NCBI RefSeq assembly: GCF_001939045.1
Contig: NZ_MKIM01000027.1
Location: 682,001-746,000, forward strand
DNA length: 64,000 bases
Source of the DNA: Rhizobium oryziradicis
Lineage (GTDB): Bacteria; Pseudomonadota; Alphaproteobacteria; Rhizobiales; Rhizobiaceae
Direction: 5' to 3'
Made by a program: the position numbers and the translations under genes. Shown piece after piece: positions 46,189 to 55,783 of this stretch; the stretch's first letter is position 1; each line of letters starts with the position of its first letter. Below the pieces are notes generated by a model that saw only the letters and a list, made by a program, of their open reading frames with translations, had not been told where the DNA came from and made no database searches.

Positions 46189-47022
46189 ATGACCTACCTT
46201 GGTGTATCTGGAATGCAATATTCCGGCGAAAAATTTCCGGATGCACGTATCATCGTTGCGGAAGATTCCAACGTCTTTACCTCCATGATCAGGCAGCGTC
46301 TGAAAGAAATTTTTAATATTGATGTAGAAATTTGCCGCACCTATGAAGATTTGATGGCGGCAAATGAACTTTCAGACGCCGAAGTGACACTTGCTATCTC
46401 CAATATTAACCTGCCTGGAGCTGAAAATGGCGAGGCTCTTGAGTATTTGACGGATTTAAGTATTCCGACAATCGTTTTTACAAGTACATTTCATGAAAAA
46501 ACCCGTGAAAAACTGTTGGCAAAAGACATTGTTGACTATGTTTTGAAGGACAATATTTTCGCAGTTGAAATGCTGGTCGAATCTGTTTGTCGCTTTTTGA
46601 CCAATCATGATCATCACGTATTGATTGTTGATGATAGCCCAACCGCGCGTGCGCTGCTGTCCAGCCGGTTAAAGCGTTACAATTTCCGCGTCAGCATGGC
46701 CGATAGCGGTGCAAAAGCGTTGGAAATTCTGAAAGCCAATTCCGATATCGGTCTGGTTGTTACCGATTATAACATGCCTGACATTGATGGTTTCGAGCTC
46801 ACGCGCCGCATTCGCGCTGTTCGCGGCTCGCACGAGCTTCGTATTATTGGCGTTTCCTCTTCGTCTGACCGGCTGTTGTCGGCGCGCTTTCTCAAAATTG
46901 GCGGCAATGATTTTATGTTGCGCCCGTTTATCGATGAGGAATTTTACTGCCGCGTGAACCAGAATCTGGATACGCTGGTGCAAATTCGCGCTGGCCGCAA
47001 GCGCGCGCAGGCCGCAGCTTAA
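46189..47022 (+). CDS. Two-receiver response regulator without output domain
   Basis: A 277-residue protein of two receiver domains. Receiver 2 is complete, with VDDS and the phospho-acceptor Asp in VVTDYNMPD. Receiver 1 has VAED, but its acceptor position reads SNINLPG, i.e. Asn where the paralogue downstream has VDLNLPG, so it is probably not phosphorylated. It aligns throughout with the receiver pair of the PleD-like gene 244 bp downstream (for example SSSxDRLLSARFLK is shared). AAAGG precedes the ATG. Confidence 0.88.
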   Translation: MTYLGVSGMQYSGEKFPDARIIVAEDSNVFTSMIRQRLKEIFNIDVEICRTYEDLMAANELSDAEVTLAISNINLPGAENGEALEYLTDLSIPTIVFTSTFHEKTREKLLAKDIVDYVLKDNIFAVEMLVESVCRFLTNHDHHVLIVDDSPTARALLSSRLKRYNFRVSMADSGAKALEILKANSDIGLVVTDYNMPDIDGFELTRRIRAVRGSHELRIIGVSSSSDRLLSARFLKIGGNDFMLRPFIDEEFYCRVNQNLDTLVQIRAGRKRAQAAA

Positions 47023-47266
47023 TCTGAAGCGCGGCGCGCTTTATAGCCTAAACCGCTTTGCGCTTGTTTTTTGCAGATACGATGTCGTTTTGCTGCTGAT
47101 ATCGCTTTGAGCCAGTCTGCCATGTCCTGGGTTCTTGTCATGGGAGCCAGGGAATTTTGCTTTTGCCTAAATTTGTTTTCAACATGTTAATAATTTAACA
47201 AGCAGCAATTGGGCAAAAGGCAAGGCTGGATAAAAACATGGCTCCGATGTTGGTATAAGTGAACGT

Positions 47267-48619
47267 ATGACCGAGAACATTCTGTCAGGAAACACGGGAA
47301 ATCCCGTTGAAGACGCACGTGCGGCCGCAGATGGCATGGTGCGGCAACCCTCTGTCCTTCTGATCGAAGATTCGCGCTCCATCTCGTTTGTTTTGAAGGA
47401 GCGGCTGGAGAAGAGCACGGGCGGGCGGATTACGCCTTGCTTCACCGCGCATGAATGCCGCGACGTGCTGGAAAACGTCACCCAGGATTTTGACGCGGCG
47501 ATTGTCGATCTCAATCTGCCCGGTGCCTCAAATGGGGAATTGCTGGATCTGGTGGTGGCTGCCGGCATTCCGGCTGTGGTGTTTACGGCAACCTTTGATG
47601 CTGCTGTGCGCGATACGATTCTGGCGAGAGGCGGTGCAGACTACATCATCAAAGATCACGATAGTGCGCTGGACATGGTGCAGGCCGCCGTTGAGCGCCT
47701 GATTGGCAATCAATATTTCAAATTGCTGGTGGTGGAAGATGGATCGTCGGCGCGGCATAGTCTTGTCAGCGTGCTCAAACGCCAGAGATTTCAGGTGGTG
47801 GAGGCCAAAACCGGCAAAGAGGCGCTTGAATTGCTGGAGCAGCAAACGGATATCGCCTTGGTTCTGACCGACCACTATATGCCCGACATGGACGGTTATG
47901 AGCTGACACGCCGTATTCGCCGCACGTACAAGAGCGAAGAAGTTTGCGTGATCGGCATTTCATCGTCAGCGGACCGGTTGCTGTCTGCCCGGTTTCTCAA
48001 GGCAGGTGCCAGCGATTTTGTGTACCGCCCCTACGTGGTGGAAGAGCTGCAATGCCGAATTGATCTCCATATTCAGGCTCTATCAAAGGTCCGCCAACTG
48101 CGGATGGCGGCCTTTCACGATTACCTGACGGGTCTCTACAATCGCCGCTATTTTTATGATGAAGGCCCGAACCTGATCGAAAAATGCCTTCGGAAGGGGC
48201 AGACATGTTCTGTTGCCATGGTGGATATTGATCACTTCAAGCGGATTAATGACACCTATGGCCACAATGCTGGCGATGAAGTTCTCAAACATGTGACCAG
48301 CCGGATGACGGCGAGGATGAAAGACAAGCCCGGCCTGGTCGGACGTGTCGGTGGCGAGGAGTTTGGAATTCTATTGCCCGGCATGGACGATCAGGAGGCT
48401 TTGGCATTTTGCGAGGCGCTGCGGCAAGAGGTGTCAAACGATGTGCTTGTGCTGGGCGGGCAGGAGGTTTCTATCACCATCTCTATCGGCTTGGCCCATG
48501 TGAGTGGACGTGAATATTTCCACAATTACATTAACGCGGCAGATCAGTGCCTTTATCTGGCCAAATACGCTGGCCGCAACCGCGTTTACTCTGAATCGCA
48601 TATCGGTTCAGACCTGTAA
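47267..48619 (+). CDS. PleD-like response regulator, REC-REC-GGDEF
   Basis: A 450-residue diguanylate cyclase. Receiver 1 (about residues 28-145) has the acceptor Asp in AIVDLNLPG, receiver 2 (about 155-275) has Asp in VLTDHYMPD, and the C-terminal GGDEF domain has RVGGEEFGIL near residue 365. Phosphorylation would drive dimerisation and cyclic-di-GMP synthesis. The histidine kinase is not adjacent. The gene upstream encodes a related protein lacking the GGDEF domain. Confidence 0.93.
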   Translation: MTENILSGNTGNPVEDARAAADGMVRQPSVLLIEDSRSISFVLKERLEKSTGGRITPCFTAHECRDVLENVTQDFDAAIVDLNLPGASNGELLDLVVAAGIPAVVFTATFDAAVRDTILARGGADYIIKDHDSALDMVQAAVERLIGNQYFKLLVVEDGSSARHSLVSVLKRQRFQVVEAKTGKEALELLEQQTDIALVLTDHYMPDMDGYELTRRIRRTYKSEEVCVIGISSSADRLLSARFLKAGASDFVYRPYVVEELQCRIDLHIQALSKVRQLRMAAFHDYLTGLYNRRYFYDEGPNLIEKCLRKGQTCSVAMVDIDHFKRINDTYGHNAGDEVLKHVTSRMTARMKDKPGLVGRVGGEEFGILLPGMDDQEALAFCEALRQEVSNDVLVLGGQEVSITISIGLAHVSGREYFHNYINAADQCLYLAKYAGRNRVYSESHIGSDL

Positions 48620-48713
48620 GGCTTCTGTCGTCACCAAGGAAATCCACAACAGGCGGTGGTCGCATGCGCTTGGCGTGCTATAAGAGCCTCCTGTTTGTCA
48701 GGATTCGGTAAGA

Positions 48714-49640
48714 ATGGCCTCAATTATTTCCATCCGCGACCTCACCAAAACCTATGCCAATGGTTTTTCTGCCCTCAAGGGTGTTTCTCTGGATATTGAA
48801 GAAGGAGAGATTTTGGCACTGCTGGGGCCAAATGGCGCTGGCAAAACCACGATGATCTCCATCATCTGCGGCATTGTGAACCCCACATCCGGCGTGGTGA
48901 CCGTTGGCGGGCATGATGTGGTGAAAGATTTTCGCCAGACACGGTCGCTGATCGGTCTTGTGCCGCAGGAATTGACGACGGATCAGTTCGAGAGCGTTTT
49001 GAACACGGTCAGCTTTTCGCGTGGCATCCATGGCTGCAAAGCCAATCCAGCCCATATCGAAAAGGTGTTGAAGTCGCTTTCTCTTTGGGACAAGCGTAAC
49101 AGCGCTCTTCGTGAACTGTCCGGCGGCATGAAACGGCGGGTGCTGATTGCCAAAGCCCTGTCGCATGAACCCAAAGTGCTGTTTCTGGATGAGCCGACGG
49201 CTGGCGTGGATGTGGCGCTGCGCCGCGATATGTGGAGCCTTGTTTCCGATCTGCGCCGTGAGGGTGTGACGATCATTCTCACCACCCATTACATTGAGGA
49301 AGCCGAGGAAATTGCGGACCGCGTTGGCATTGTCAACAAGGGAGAACTGCTGTTGGTCGAGGATAAAGCCAAGCTGATGGGCAAACTTGGTCGCAAGCAG
49401 ATGGTTCTTGATCTGGTGGAGCCGCTGAAAAGTATTCCGGGACGTCTCGATGAATGGGACTTAAAGCTCAGCGCTGACGGCATGCAGATTGTGTATGATT
49501 ATCAGCCAGATGCCACCCCCGGTTCGCTTATGGCTTTGTTGGCGGCGTTGGAACTCTCCAGCATTGCCGTGTCCGATATGGCCAGCCGCCAGACCTCGCT
49601 TGAGGATATCTTTGTATCGATGACGGGAGAGAAGGCATGA
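48714..49640 (+). CDS. ABC-2 transporter, ATP-binding subunit (NodI-like)
   Basis: A 308-residue ATPase: Walker [10 protein letters not shown] near residue 40, a Q-loop, signature LSGGMKRR and Walker [13 protein letters not shown], then His in TTHYIEEAE. The C-terminal ~90 residues are the extra domain of NodI/DrrA-type exporters. The stop overlaps the permease ATG by 4 bp. The likely role is export of a lipid, polysaccharide or drug. Confidence 0.93.
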   Translation: MASIISIRDLTKTYANGFSALKGVSLDIEEGEILALLGPNGAGKTTMISIICGIVNPTSGVVTVGGHDVVKDFRQTRSLIGLVPQELTTDQFESVLNTVSFSRGIHGCKANPAHIEKVLKSLSLWDKRNSALRELSGGMKRRVLIAKALSHEPKVLFLDEPTAGVDVALRRDMWSLVSDLRREGVTIILTTHYIEEAEEIADRVGIVNKGELLLVEDKAKLMGKLGRKQMVLDLVEPLKSIPGRLDEWDLKLSADGMQIVYDYQPDATPGSLMALLAALELSSIAVSDMASRQTSLEDIFVSMTGEKA

Positions 49641-50398
49641 ACACTTTCGCCATTCTGGCCATTTACCGTTACGAGATGAACCGTCTGGGCCGCACGCTCA
49701 TGCAGAGCGTGATTTCGCCTGTCGTATCCACCTCACTTTATTTCATCGTGTTTGGGGCCGCCATTGGTGCGCGCATGGATACCGGAACCGGCATCCCTTA
49801 CGGCGGTTTCATCACGCCGGGCTTGATTATGCTGGCGTTGATTACGCAATGTATTCAATCGGGCCAGACGGCGATCTATTTTCCCAAATTCACCGGCACG
49901 ATCTATGAAATTCTCTCGGCACCCGTTGCCTTGACCGAAATTCTGATTGGTTACGTGGGGGCTGCGGCCACCAAGGGCATGATTGTCGGCCTGATCATTT
50001 TGGCAACCTCGGCATTTTTCGTTGATGTGCGGGTTGACCATCCTGTGATGATGGTCTTGTTCATGGTGCTCACGGCGGTGACCTTTTCCCTTGCCGGATT
50101 TATCATCGGCATATGGGCCAAGAACTTTGAACAGCTGAGCCTTGTGCCCATGCTGGTGGTGCCACCGCTGACCTTTTTGGGCGGCACATTCTATTCCATC
50201 AAAGCCCTGCCGCCTTTCTGGCAGCTGGTGAGCCATTTCAACCCGGTGTTTTATCTGGTCAGCGGCTTTCGCTGGAGCTTTTTCTCGCAAGCCGATGTCA
50301 ATCCGATGATCAGTCTTGCCATGGTGGCTCTGTTCTTCGGCCTGTGTTTGCTCGTTGCTGCGTGGATTTTCCGCACCGGCTACAAGCTGAAGTCTTAG
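49637..50398 (+). CDS. ABC-2 transporter permease (NodJ-like)
   Basis: A 253-residue permease with six hydrophobic segments and the ABC-2 C-terminal pattern [37 protein letters not shown]. It pairs with the upstream ATPase. A mosaic repeat begins at its stop codon. Confidence 0.93.
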   Translation: MNTFAILAIYRYEMNRLGRTLMQSVISPVVSTSLYFIVFGAAIGARMDTGTGIPYGGFITPGLIMLALITQCIQSGQTAIYFPKFTGTIYEILSAPVALTEILIGYVGAAATKGMIVGLIILATSAFFVDVRVDHPVMMVLFMVLTAVTFSLAGFIIGIWAKNFEQLSLVPMLVVPPLTFLGGTFYSIKALPPFWQLVSHFNPVFYLVSGFRWSFFSQADVNPMISLAMVALFFGLCLLVAAWIFRTGYKLKS

Positions 50399-50498
50399 AG
50401 TCTGTCAGGTTCAGATTGAACCAGACAGACTCTAAACTTCTTTGCTTGAGTTTGTCTTTTCGGGAAAACCGGATTCCACTTTTCCCTGACAAACTCTA
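50397..50498. repeat. Intergenic mosaic repeat, copy 3 (RIME-like, inverted)
   Basis: tagagtctgtcaggtt...aaccagacagactcta, then a junction with aaacttctttg, then gagtttgtc...gacaaactc around ccggattccac. It is the reverse orientation of copies 1 and 2. It lies between the convergent permease and aspartic-protease genes. Confidence 0.8.
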
Positions 50499-51203
50499 AT
50501 CAGTAAGCCGCAGCTCGTCACCGCGCATTTGCACGCTATCGAGTGTGGACAAAAAGCTCATACCGAGCAGGCCGCTTTGAAGCCGCCCCGGTTGGGTCAC
50601 AAGGGCGCGAACATCCTTGCGCACAATTGGCCCTATCGCCACCTCATTCAGCCGCACAGGTGCCGCCAAGGCATCGCCATTGGCGGTGCTGACAGTGACG
50701 CCATAGTTCAGCTTTTCGACATCAATGCCGAGCTTTGCGGCATCTTCGGCGCGCAGCACCACGCTGCTTGCGCCCGTATCCACCATCATCGGCACGGTAA
50801 CGCCATTGATCGACACTTTGGTGGCGAAATGGCCACTGTTGCCGCGCTGAAGAATAATCTGGTTTTGGCCATCGCCGGTGGTGGTGACAACAGCATGACC
50901 AGGCACCAATCCTGCAACAACCCGATCCGCCACGCCCATCGCATCATCGCGGTAGAGGTAGCCAATCACCAACACCAGCGCAATCATCAGCCACCACACT
51001 GCAAAGCGCAGGTTTTGCCCAAGGTTGGCGCGGCTTGCGACAATGCCCGACGAGAGCAGCAGTGCAAACGGCACGAGCATCACCATCCGCGCGAAGCTGT
51101 CATTGTCGATGCCAAAGCTTTGGCCACTATCGCGGTTAATGAAAAGCACAGCGAGGCCGGCAACGATGATGCCAATCACAATCCCAAACATGCCGAACCT
51201 CAT
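50496..51203 (-). CDS. TIGR02281-type retropepsin-like aspartic protease
   Basis: A 235-residue membrane protein with three N-terminal hydrophobic segments (about residues 5-22, 40-58 and 68-84) and a C-terminal clan AA protease domain with the single active-site motif MMVDTGASSVVLR near residue 143, which implies a homodimer. The domain should face the periplasm. Its start overlaps the DUF1289 gene's stop by 4 bp, so the two are coupled. Confidence 0.9.
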   Translation of the reverse strand: MRFGMFGIVIGIIVAGLAVLFINRDSGQSFGIDNDSFARMVMLVPFALLLSSGIVASRANLGQNLRFAVWWLMIALVLVIGYLYRDDAMGVADRVVAGLVPGHAVVTTTGDGQNQIILQRGNSGHFATKVSINGVTVPMMVDTGASSVVLRAEDAAKLGIDVEKLNYGVTVSTANGDALAAPVRLNEVAIGPIVRKDVRALVTQPGRLQSGLLGMSFLSTLDSVQMRGDELRLTD

Positions 51204-51397
51204 GATCGTGTCCTTTCAAATGCTGATGGGGCTTGCAGTGTTGCCATGATGGCCCGGCGCGTGGCGGGCGCATAGCTTGACCACGCCGCAATCTGGGCGA
51301 GGCTACGACCGCAGCCGAGACAAAACGCTGTTTGCTGATCAATGGTGCATATGCCTGTGCAGGGAGATTCGATGGGAGGTGCTGTCTTGTTTTTCAT
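51200..51397 (-). CDS. DUF1289 family protein
   Basis: A 65-residue protein with the family's four-cysteine pattern: SPCTGICTIDQQTAFCLGCGRSLAQIAAW. It may bind zinc or an iron-sulfur cluster. It is the first gene of an apparent two-gene unit with the aspartic protease; cobS lies 7 bp upstream on the same strand. Confidence 0.9.
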   Translation of the reverse strand: MKNKTAPPIESPCTGICTIDQQTAFCLGCGRSLAQIAAWSSYAPATRRAIMATLQAPSAFERTRS

Positions 51398-51404
51398 TAA
51401 AAGC

Positions 51405-52190
51405 CTAGAGTGAGATGGAGAGAGCGGCCAGTGCGATCATCTCAACGATCTGCTGGGTTGCGCCAATGGTGTCGCCTGTCTGGCCGCCCAGCTTCTGACG
51501 CACGTAGATTTGAAAACCATAAGCGGCAACGCCGCTGGTGAGCAAGCTGACGATCAGCGGATGAAAGCCCGCAAAGGGCACAATGGTCACCGCAGCGATG
51601 CCAATCCCCAAAAAGAGCGCGGTATAAAGCGCTTGATCATGCGGCGCGCCGAGCGAGGCTGCCACGCCATCGGCTTTTGCAGCGGGAAGGGCATGCCAAT
51701 GCCACACCATCATCGCGCGGCTCAACGCGGCAATTCCAATCAGGCAAAGCGCTACATTCATTGGCTCCAACGTGTTGATCAAGGATGCAATGGCTGACAC
51801 CTTGATGCCAATCGATAAGACCAGCGCCAGCACGCCATAGGAGCCAACCCGGCTGTCCTTCATGATCAACAGCGCTTTTTCACGATCTTTTCCCCCGCCA
51901 AGTCCGTCGGCGCAATCGGCCAAACCATCTTCATGCAGGGCACCGCAGAGCAATATTTGCAGCGCCACAGCTGCAAATGCGCTGAGCATGGCGCTTGCGC
52001 CAAAGCCCAGCAGAAGGGCTAGAAACAATCCGGCAGGTGCGGCAATCACAGCACCTGCCAATGGAAAGGCGCGCGGGGTGCGGCTCATTTCGCCAGAATG
52101 CCCTTCAAAAGAACGAGAGGACACAGGAAAGCGGCTCAGGAAACCGAGAGATCGTGCCAAATCTGTGATGAGCGCGCTCAACTCTTTCAC
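51405..52190 (-). CDS. cobS: Adenosylcobinamide-GDP ribazoletransferase
   Basis: Joins adenosylcobinamide-GDP with alpha-ribazole at the membrane in late cobalamin synthesis. The 261-residue protein has several hydrophobic segments and the catalytic GALHEDGLADCADGLGGG motif near residue 70. The start is GTG at 52190 with AAAGGA upstream; the open frame extends to 52367 but that part is not family-like. It is divergent from cobT, the enzyme that makes its other substrate. Confidence 0.92.
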   Translation of the reverse strand: MKELSALITDLARSLGFLSRFPVSSRSFEGHSGEMSRTPRAFPLAGAVIAAPAGLFLALLLGFGASAMLSAFAAVALQILLCGALHEDGLADCADGLGGGKDREKALLIMKDSRVGSYGVLALVLSIGIKVSAIASLINTLEPMNVALCLIGIAALSRAMMVWHWHALPAAKADGVAASLGAPHDQALYTALFLGIGIAAVTIVPFAGFHPLIVSLLTSGVAAYGFQIYVRQKLGGQTGDTIGATQQIVEMIALAALSISL

Positions 52191-52423
52191 GTGTCGTTCC
52201 TTTATTTCTATCACGATTGGACGGCGGACCGAAAATGAGCCTCGGTTTTTGCAAGAAATCCGACGCTGTAGATAGGGTGTTTGGCGGTGTTTTCCAATTG
52301 CCCTTGCAAGCCGATTATCGCGTGATGCCCGGTGAATTGCTTTTTCAGTTGTTGGAATGCGACGCACTGTTTAAGAAGGGCACCAAAGCCTGATTTGTGC
52401 AAAAATACAAGAAAGCCTGCCTG

Positions 52424-53446
52424 ATGAGTGTTACCGGCCTGCCTTTTGATGACTTCCGTGTGCTGCTGCGTGATTTGCCGGGGCCTGATACGCAAGCGCT
52501 TAGCGCCGCGCGTGCGCGCGATCGGCAATTGACCAAGCCACCCGGATCGCTGGGACGCCTGGAAGAAATCGCCATGTGGCTCGCCGCATGGAGTGGACGT
52601 GCACCGGCGGTGAATCGACCACTGGTGGCTATTTTTGCGGGCAATCACGGCGTGACCAAGCATGGCATCACGCCATATCCTTCGTCTGTGACGCAGCAGA
52701 TGGTGGAGAATTTTGCAGCCGGTGGTGCGGCCATCAACCAGATTTGCGTGACCCATGATCTCGGCCTGAAGATTTTCGATCTGGCTCTGGATTATCCGAC
52801 AGGTGACATCACCTGTGAGCCAGCTTTGTCCGAGCGCGACTGTGCGGCAACCATGGCCTTTGGCATGGAGGCCATTGCTGGCGGAACCGATCTGCTCTGC
52901 CTTGGTGAAATGGGCATTGGCAACACCACCATCGCGGCGGCCATCAATCTGGCGCTCTATGGGGGCACGGCCGAAGACTGGGTTGGACCGGGCACGGGCT
53001 CCGAGGGAGACGTACTGGAGCGTAAAATTGCCGCCGTCAAACAAGCGGTGGCCTTCCACCGCGATCATTTGTCCGATCCGCTCGAAGTGATGCGCCGTCT
53101 GGGCGGACGCGAAATTGCGGCCATGGCCGGTGCGATCCTTGCCGCCCGCGTCGAGCGCATCCCGGTGTTGATTGACGGCTATGTCGCAACATCTGCCGCG
53201 GCAATCTTGAAGGCGGCCAATCCGTCGGCGCTGGATCATTGCCTGATTGGACACGTTTCTGCCGAGCCCGGCCATCTCAAGGCCATCGACAAACTGGGCA
53301 AGACGCCGCTTTTGGCGCTTGGCATGCGGCTGGGCGAGGGCACAGGGGCTGCCCTTGCTGCCGGCATCGTCAAATCTGCCGCAGCCTGCCACTCAGGCAT
53401 GGCGACCTTTGAGCAAGCTGGCGTTTCCAACGCAAACAGTCATTAA
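52424..53446 (+). CDS. cobT: Nicotinate-nucleotide-dimethylbenzimidazole phosphoribosyltransferase
   Basis: Makes alpha-ribazole phosphate for the lower ligand of cobalamin. The 340-residue protein has LTKPPGSLGRLEEIA at residues 42-57, FAGNHGVTKHGITPYP, CLGEMGIGNTTIAAA and the catalytic Glu in LGMRLGEGTGAALA. In the P. denitrificans scheme it is CobU. No cobalamin riboswitch is visible in the 233-bp cobS/cobT gap. Confidence 0.95.
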   Translation: MSVTGLPFDDFRVLLRDLPGPDTQALSAARARDRQLTKPPGSLGRLEEIAMWLAAWSGRAPAVNRPLVAIFAGNHGVTKHGITPYPSSVTQQMVENFAAGGAAINQICVTHDLGLKIFDLALDYPTGDITCEPALSERDCAATMAFGMEAIAGGTDLLCLGEMGIGNTTIAAAINLALYGGTAEDWVGPGTGSEGDVLERKIAAVKQAVAFHRDHLSDPLEVMRRLGGREIAAMAGAILAARVERIPVLIDGYVATSAAAILKAANPSALDHCLIGHVSAEPGHLKAIDKLGKTPLLALGMRLGEGTGAALAAGIVKSAAACHSGMATFEQAGVSNANSH

Positions 53447-53464
53447 GGCAGGGGCGGCGCAGAT

Positions 53465-53851
53465 ATGGAAGCTCCCAATCCTGCGCCGTTTTCCAAGAAA
53501 ACGGGCTTTGCCCATCTTTGGGCCGCCACCCGCTATTCCCTTCAAGGGTTTCGCCGCTTGTTGGCCGAATCGGCTTTTCGCCACGAATTGATCTTGCTGG
53601 CCGCAGCTTTTGGCCTGTTTGTCTATTGCCATGCAACAATGTTGCACTATCTCGGTTTGATTGTTCTGGGGCTGATGTTGATTGCCGTTGAGGCGCTAAA
53701 CACTGCCATTGAAGAGGTCATCGACCGCATCTCGCCAGAATTTTCAGACGTGGCCCGAAACGCTAAGGATCTTGGCTCGTTTGCGGTATCGTGCCTTTTG
53801 CTGGCCACCCTGATGTATGTGGGGTGGGTGGTGTTTTTTGCTAATTTATAA
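53465..53851 (+). CDS. dgkA: Diacylglycerol kinase
   Basis: A 128-residue inner-membrane kinase that recycles diacylglycerol to phosphatidic acid. It has three membrane segments and the conserved VEALNTAIEEVIDR catalytic/metal motif near residue 78. An AGGGGCGG-type site precedes the ATG. A small membrane protein gene follows 17 bp later. Confidence 0.92.
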   Translation: MEAPNPAPFSKKTGFAHLWAATRYSLQGFRRLLAESAFRHELILLAAAFGLFVYCHATMLHYLGLIVLGLMLIAVEALNTAIEEVIDRISPEFSDVARNAKDLGSFAVSCLLLATLMYVGWVVFFANL

Positions 53852-53868
53852 ATCGGTTTGGGAAAAGT

Positions 53869-54111
53869 ATGAAACGTCTTTTACGTCTTTTGGTTATCAT
53901 GGCGATCACCGGCGCGGTGATTTTTGGATGGCGCTGGTACACATATGTGACCAACACAGAAACCCCTTATCAGGAAGTTGGAATCGACATTAACAGCCGT
54001 ATGCCCGGCCCGCTGAACAGATGGGGCTGCGACCGCCTGCACGCAACATTCGCAAACATGCTGCCGCCCTATGGCTGCCAAAGTGTCACGGATGCCCGTC
54101 AATGGCGGTGA
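53869..54111 (+). CDS. Small membrane-anchored protein, unknown
   Basis: An 80-residue protein with one N-terminal hydrophobic segment (about residues 6-21) and a short exported tail. The tail contains two cysteines (GCDRLHATF, YGCQSVTD) that could form a disulfide. GGGAAAAG precedes the ATG. No family recognised. It is the last host gene before the integrative element. Confidence 0.65.
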   Translation: MKRLLRLLVIMAITGAVIFGWRWYTYVTNTETPYQEVGIDINSRMPGPLNRWGCDRLHATFANMLPPYGCQSVTDARQWR

Positions 54112-54156
54112 ATGTTGATAAGTTTGGAAAAATTTCAAAGAGTGTTGAATAAGCCC

Positions 54157-54185
54157 TTGCGCTGAAGATCAAACCGTTCTAAATG
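54157..54185 (+). promoter_or_regulatory. Original tRNA-Cys promoter (left of element)
   Basis: TTGCGC at 54157-54162, a 17-base spacer and TAAATG at 54180-54185. The same -35 and -10 recur at 63820-63848 with a diverged spacer. The transcript from here now reads a truncated tRNA. Confidence 0.7.
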
Positions 54186-54257
54186 CCCGTCACCACACGC
54201 TTTTAAGTATTGGAATGGCCTCGTGGCGGAGTGGTTACGCAGAGGACTGCAAATCCT
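54174..54257 (+). repeat. Left attachment repeat (attL) with tRNA-Cys 5' half
   Basis: An 84-bp direct repeat identical to 63837-63920. It covers the end of the tRNA promoter and the first 41 nt of the tRNA-Cys gene (54217-54257), through the anticodon loop. Beyond 54257 the tRNA sequence stops. A further ~18 bp upstream is similar but not identical between the copies. Confidence 0.92.
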
Positions 54258-54305
54258 GCGATTTTCCAGAAAATTCAATGGCTTTTCCGACATTTACGTA
54301 AAATC

Positions 54306-55544
54306 CTACTTGATTTTGGCGACTTTAGCGCCATTGATTTCATTGGGCTTTTCAGAGCGTTCGGAAATTCCAAACCGCTGCTTTGTCGCCTCTAAAACCC
54401 GCTTTTCTGTCTCTTTTGCATAGCCGCGATAGGCTGTGCTGGTTTTGTGTTTGGAGAGCGAACGGCCTTGGCCTTCGGTCAATCCGCGCTCTTCCAGCTC
54501 TGTCATGCCGCCATGACGGGCAGCATCCAGCGTGAAGCCGGGCAGGCCAAGTTTGTTCGCAACGGCGGTCACGTCTTGGGAAAGGCGCGTGCCGTCACCG
54601 AACAGTTTTCCGCTCTTCTGGCAGACGATTGAAAGCCCGTAGCGTGGCACTGAGCGCAAGATAGATTCGGCTTGCTCGTACAGGCAGATGACTTCTCCAT
54701 CCTCGTTCACAAATTCCAGCGGGTGTTCTGCCCGTGCGCCGGTCTTGCGATGGCGAACGACTATTTTATCTGGGGCATGTTCGCCCCGGTAATCTGTCCA
54801 GTTGGCAAAACCGGCCCCGATAGAAGACGGGCGCATAAGAAATTCGAAAGCCAGGACAGCCGCCGCCGCCAGCTCTGGCCGCTTTTCCTTGATTGCACCT
54901 TTGGCAAAAGAATAGACGGTGGAGCGATCAGCGTGGTGCTTGATAGCCTTGGTGCGGCGGCGGATCGTGACGCCTTCCCAAGGATTCGGAACGTCAGAAC
55001 GGAATAAATCGGGGTGATGTGGCTTCATTCGTTGCCACATGGCTTTGCAGTAGGTCACGACCTTTTCAGAGGTACGGGCCGCACCAGTTGCGTGGAACTG
55101 GCTATAAATCTTTTCGGCAGTTGAAACCGCAATCTGATTTATTTTTGCGTCGCCGATACGCACTGTAAGGCCATTTGTAGCTTTGATATTGGTATCGCAG
55201 ACGCGATCAAAAATGCGCTTGTAATCAGGTCTCGAAAACTCCGAGACCCGTTCGGTGAAACTTGGATGACGCAAATAGGCGTTGACCAACCATTCAACAG
55301 TGCCGTGGCGCGATAGTTCGGGCTTTAGGAATGGATTACGTTCTGTTTTCCACCCCTCAAGCCTTTCATTCCAAACGGCTGCGGCTTCGTTCAATTCGCG
55401 TTGTGTCAGGTCGTGCCCAAGCGTGACGTTGCCATAGGGCGCGCCTGCTTTCTTGAACGCTGTTGGGCAGGCCCAATAGAACGTATGAGAGCCGTCCCTA
55501 CGTGTCTTGAAAGTCACGTATTTCGGCATTGCCATAGGGATCAT
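54306..55544 (-). CDS. int: Tyrosine recombinase (element integrase)
   Basis: A 412-residue site-specific recombinase. An N-terminal arm-binding part (MPKYVTFKTRRDGSHTFYW) and a SAM-like core-binding domain precede the catalytic domain. This contains box I Arg in FLMRPSSIGAG, a Lys region CQKSGKLFGD, box II LDAARHGG (Arg kept, with Asp in place of the usual His three residues before), His in LSKHKTS and the nucleophile Tyr in AYRGYAK. The start at 55544 (MIPMAMPK) has GGAGG and overlaps the preceding gene's stop by one base (TAATG). It lies 49 bp inside attL, the standard position. Confidence 0.92.
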   Translation of the reverse strand: MIPMAMPKYVTFKTRRDGSHTFYWACPTAFKKAGAPYGNVTLGHDLTQRELNEAAAVWNERLEGWKTERNPFLKPELSRHGTVEWLVNAYLRHPSFTERVSEFSRPDYKRIFDRVCDTNIKATNGLTVRIGDAKINQIAVSTAEKIYSQFHATGAARTSEKVVTYCKAMWQRMKPHHPDLFRSDVPNPWEGVTIRRRTKAIKHHADRSTVYSFAKGAIKEKRPELAAAAVLAFEFLMRPSSIGAGFANWTDYRGEHAPDKIVVRHRKTGARAEHPLEFVNEDGEVICLYEQAESILRSVPRYGLSIVCQKSGKLFGDGTRLSQDVTAVANKLGLPGFTLDAARHGGMTELEERGLTEGQGRSLSKHKTSTAYRGYAKETEKRVLEATKQRFGISERSEKPNEINGAKVAKIK

Positions 55545-55783
55545 TACAGCGCCTCCGGGTCGCCGCTTACGCCCACGGGGTTTATTACTTGGTCCAGGTC
55601 TATCTTGCGCCATGCTCGAAACCTTCCTTTGCCGATACCGCTATTGATGAAGGGTTCGGGCCATATGACCCCGACGCGGGATAGAAAAGCCTCGACGGTC
55701 TTTTCGCCGGCGTAGGCCGCTGCATGTTCGTCGCGCAAAATGGCGGGCCAGCAGCCAACGGGAATGGAAGCGGGCTTGGTCAT
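55544..55783 (-). CDS. AlpA/excisionase-like small DNA-binding protein
   Basis: A 79-residue protein whose WPAILRDEHAAAYAGEKTVEAFLSRVG and RFRAWRKIDLDQVI segments suit a winged-helix AlpA/Xis fold. AAGGAG precedes the ATG at 55783. Its stop overlaps the integrase start, so the two are translationally coupled; it likely acts as recombination directionality factor. The open frame extends 16 codons further but without a ribosome site. Confidence 0.75.
   Translation of the reverse strand: MTKPASIPVGCWPAILRDEHAAAYAGEKTVEAFLSRVGVIWPEPFINSGIGKGRFRAWRKIDLDQVINPVGVSGDPEAL

Noticed and set aside
52200..52423. Cobalamin riboswitch between cobS and cobT
   Set aside because: Looked for the conserved B12-box core and did not find it; no matching long structured leader.
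54306..55544. Inactive integrase because box II His is Asp
   Set aside because: Arg, Lys, second His and Tyr are present, and the LDAxRHGG form looks like a feature of a subgroup of rhizobial integrases rather than damage.
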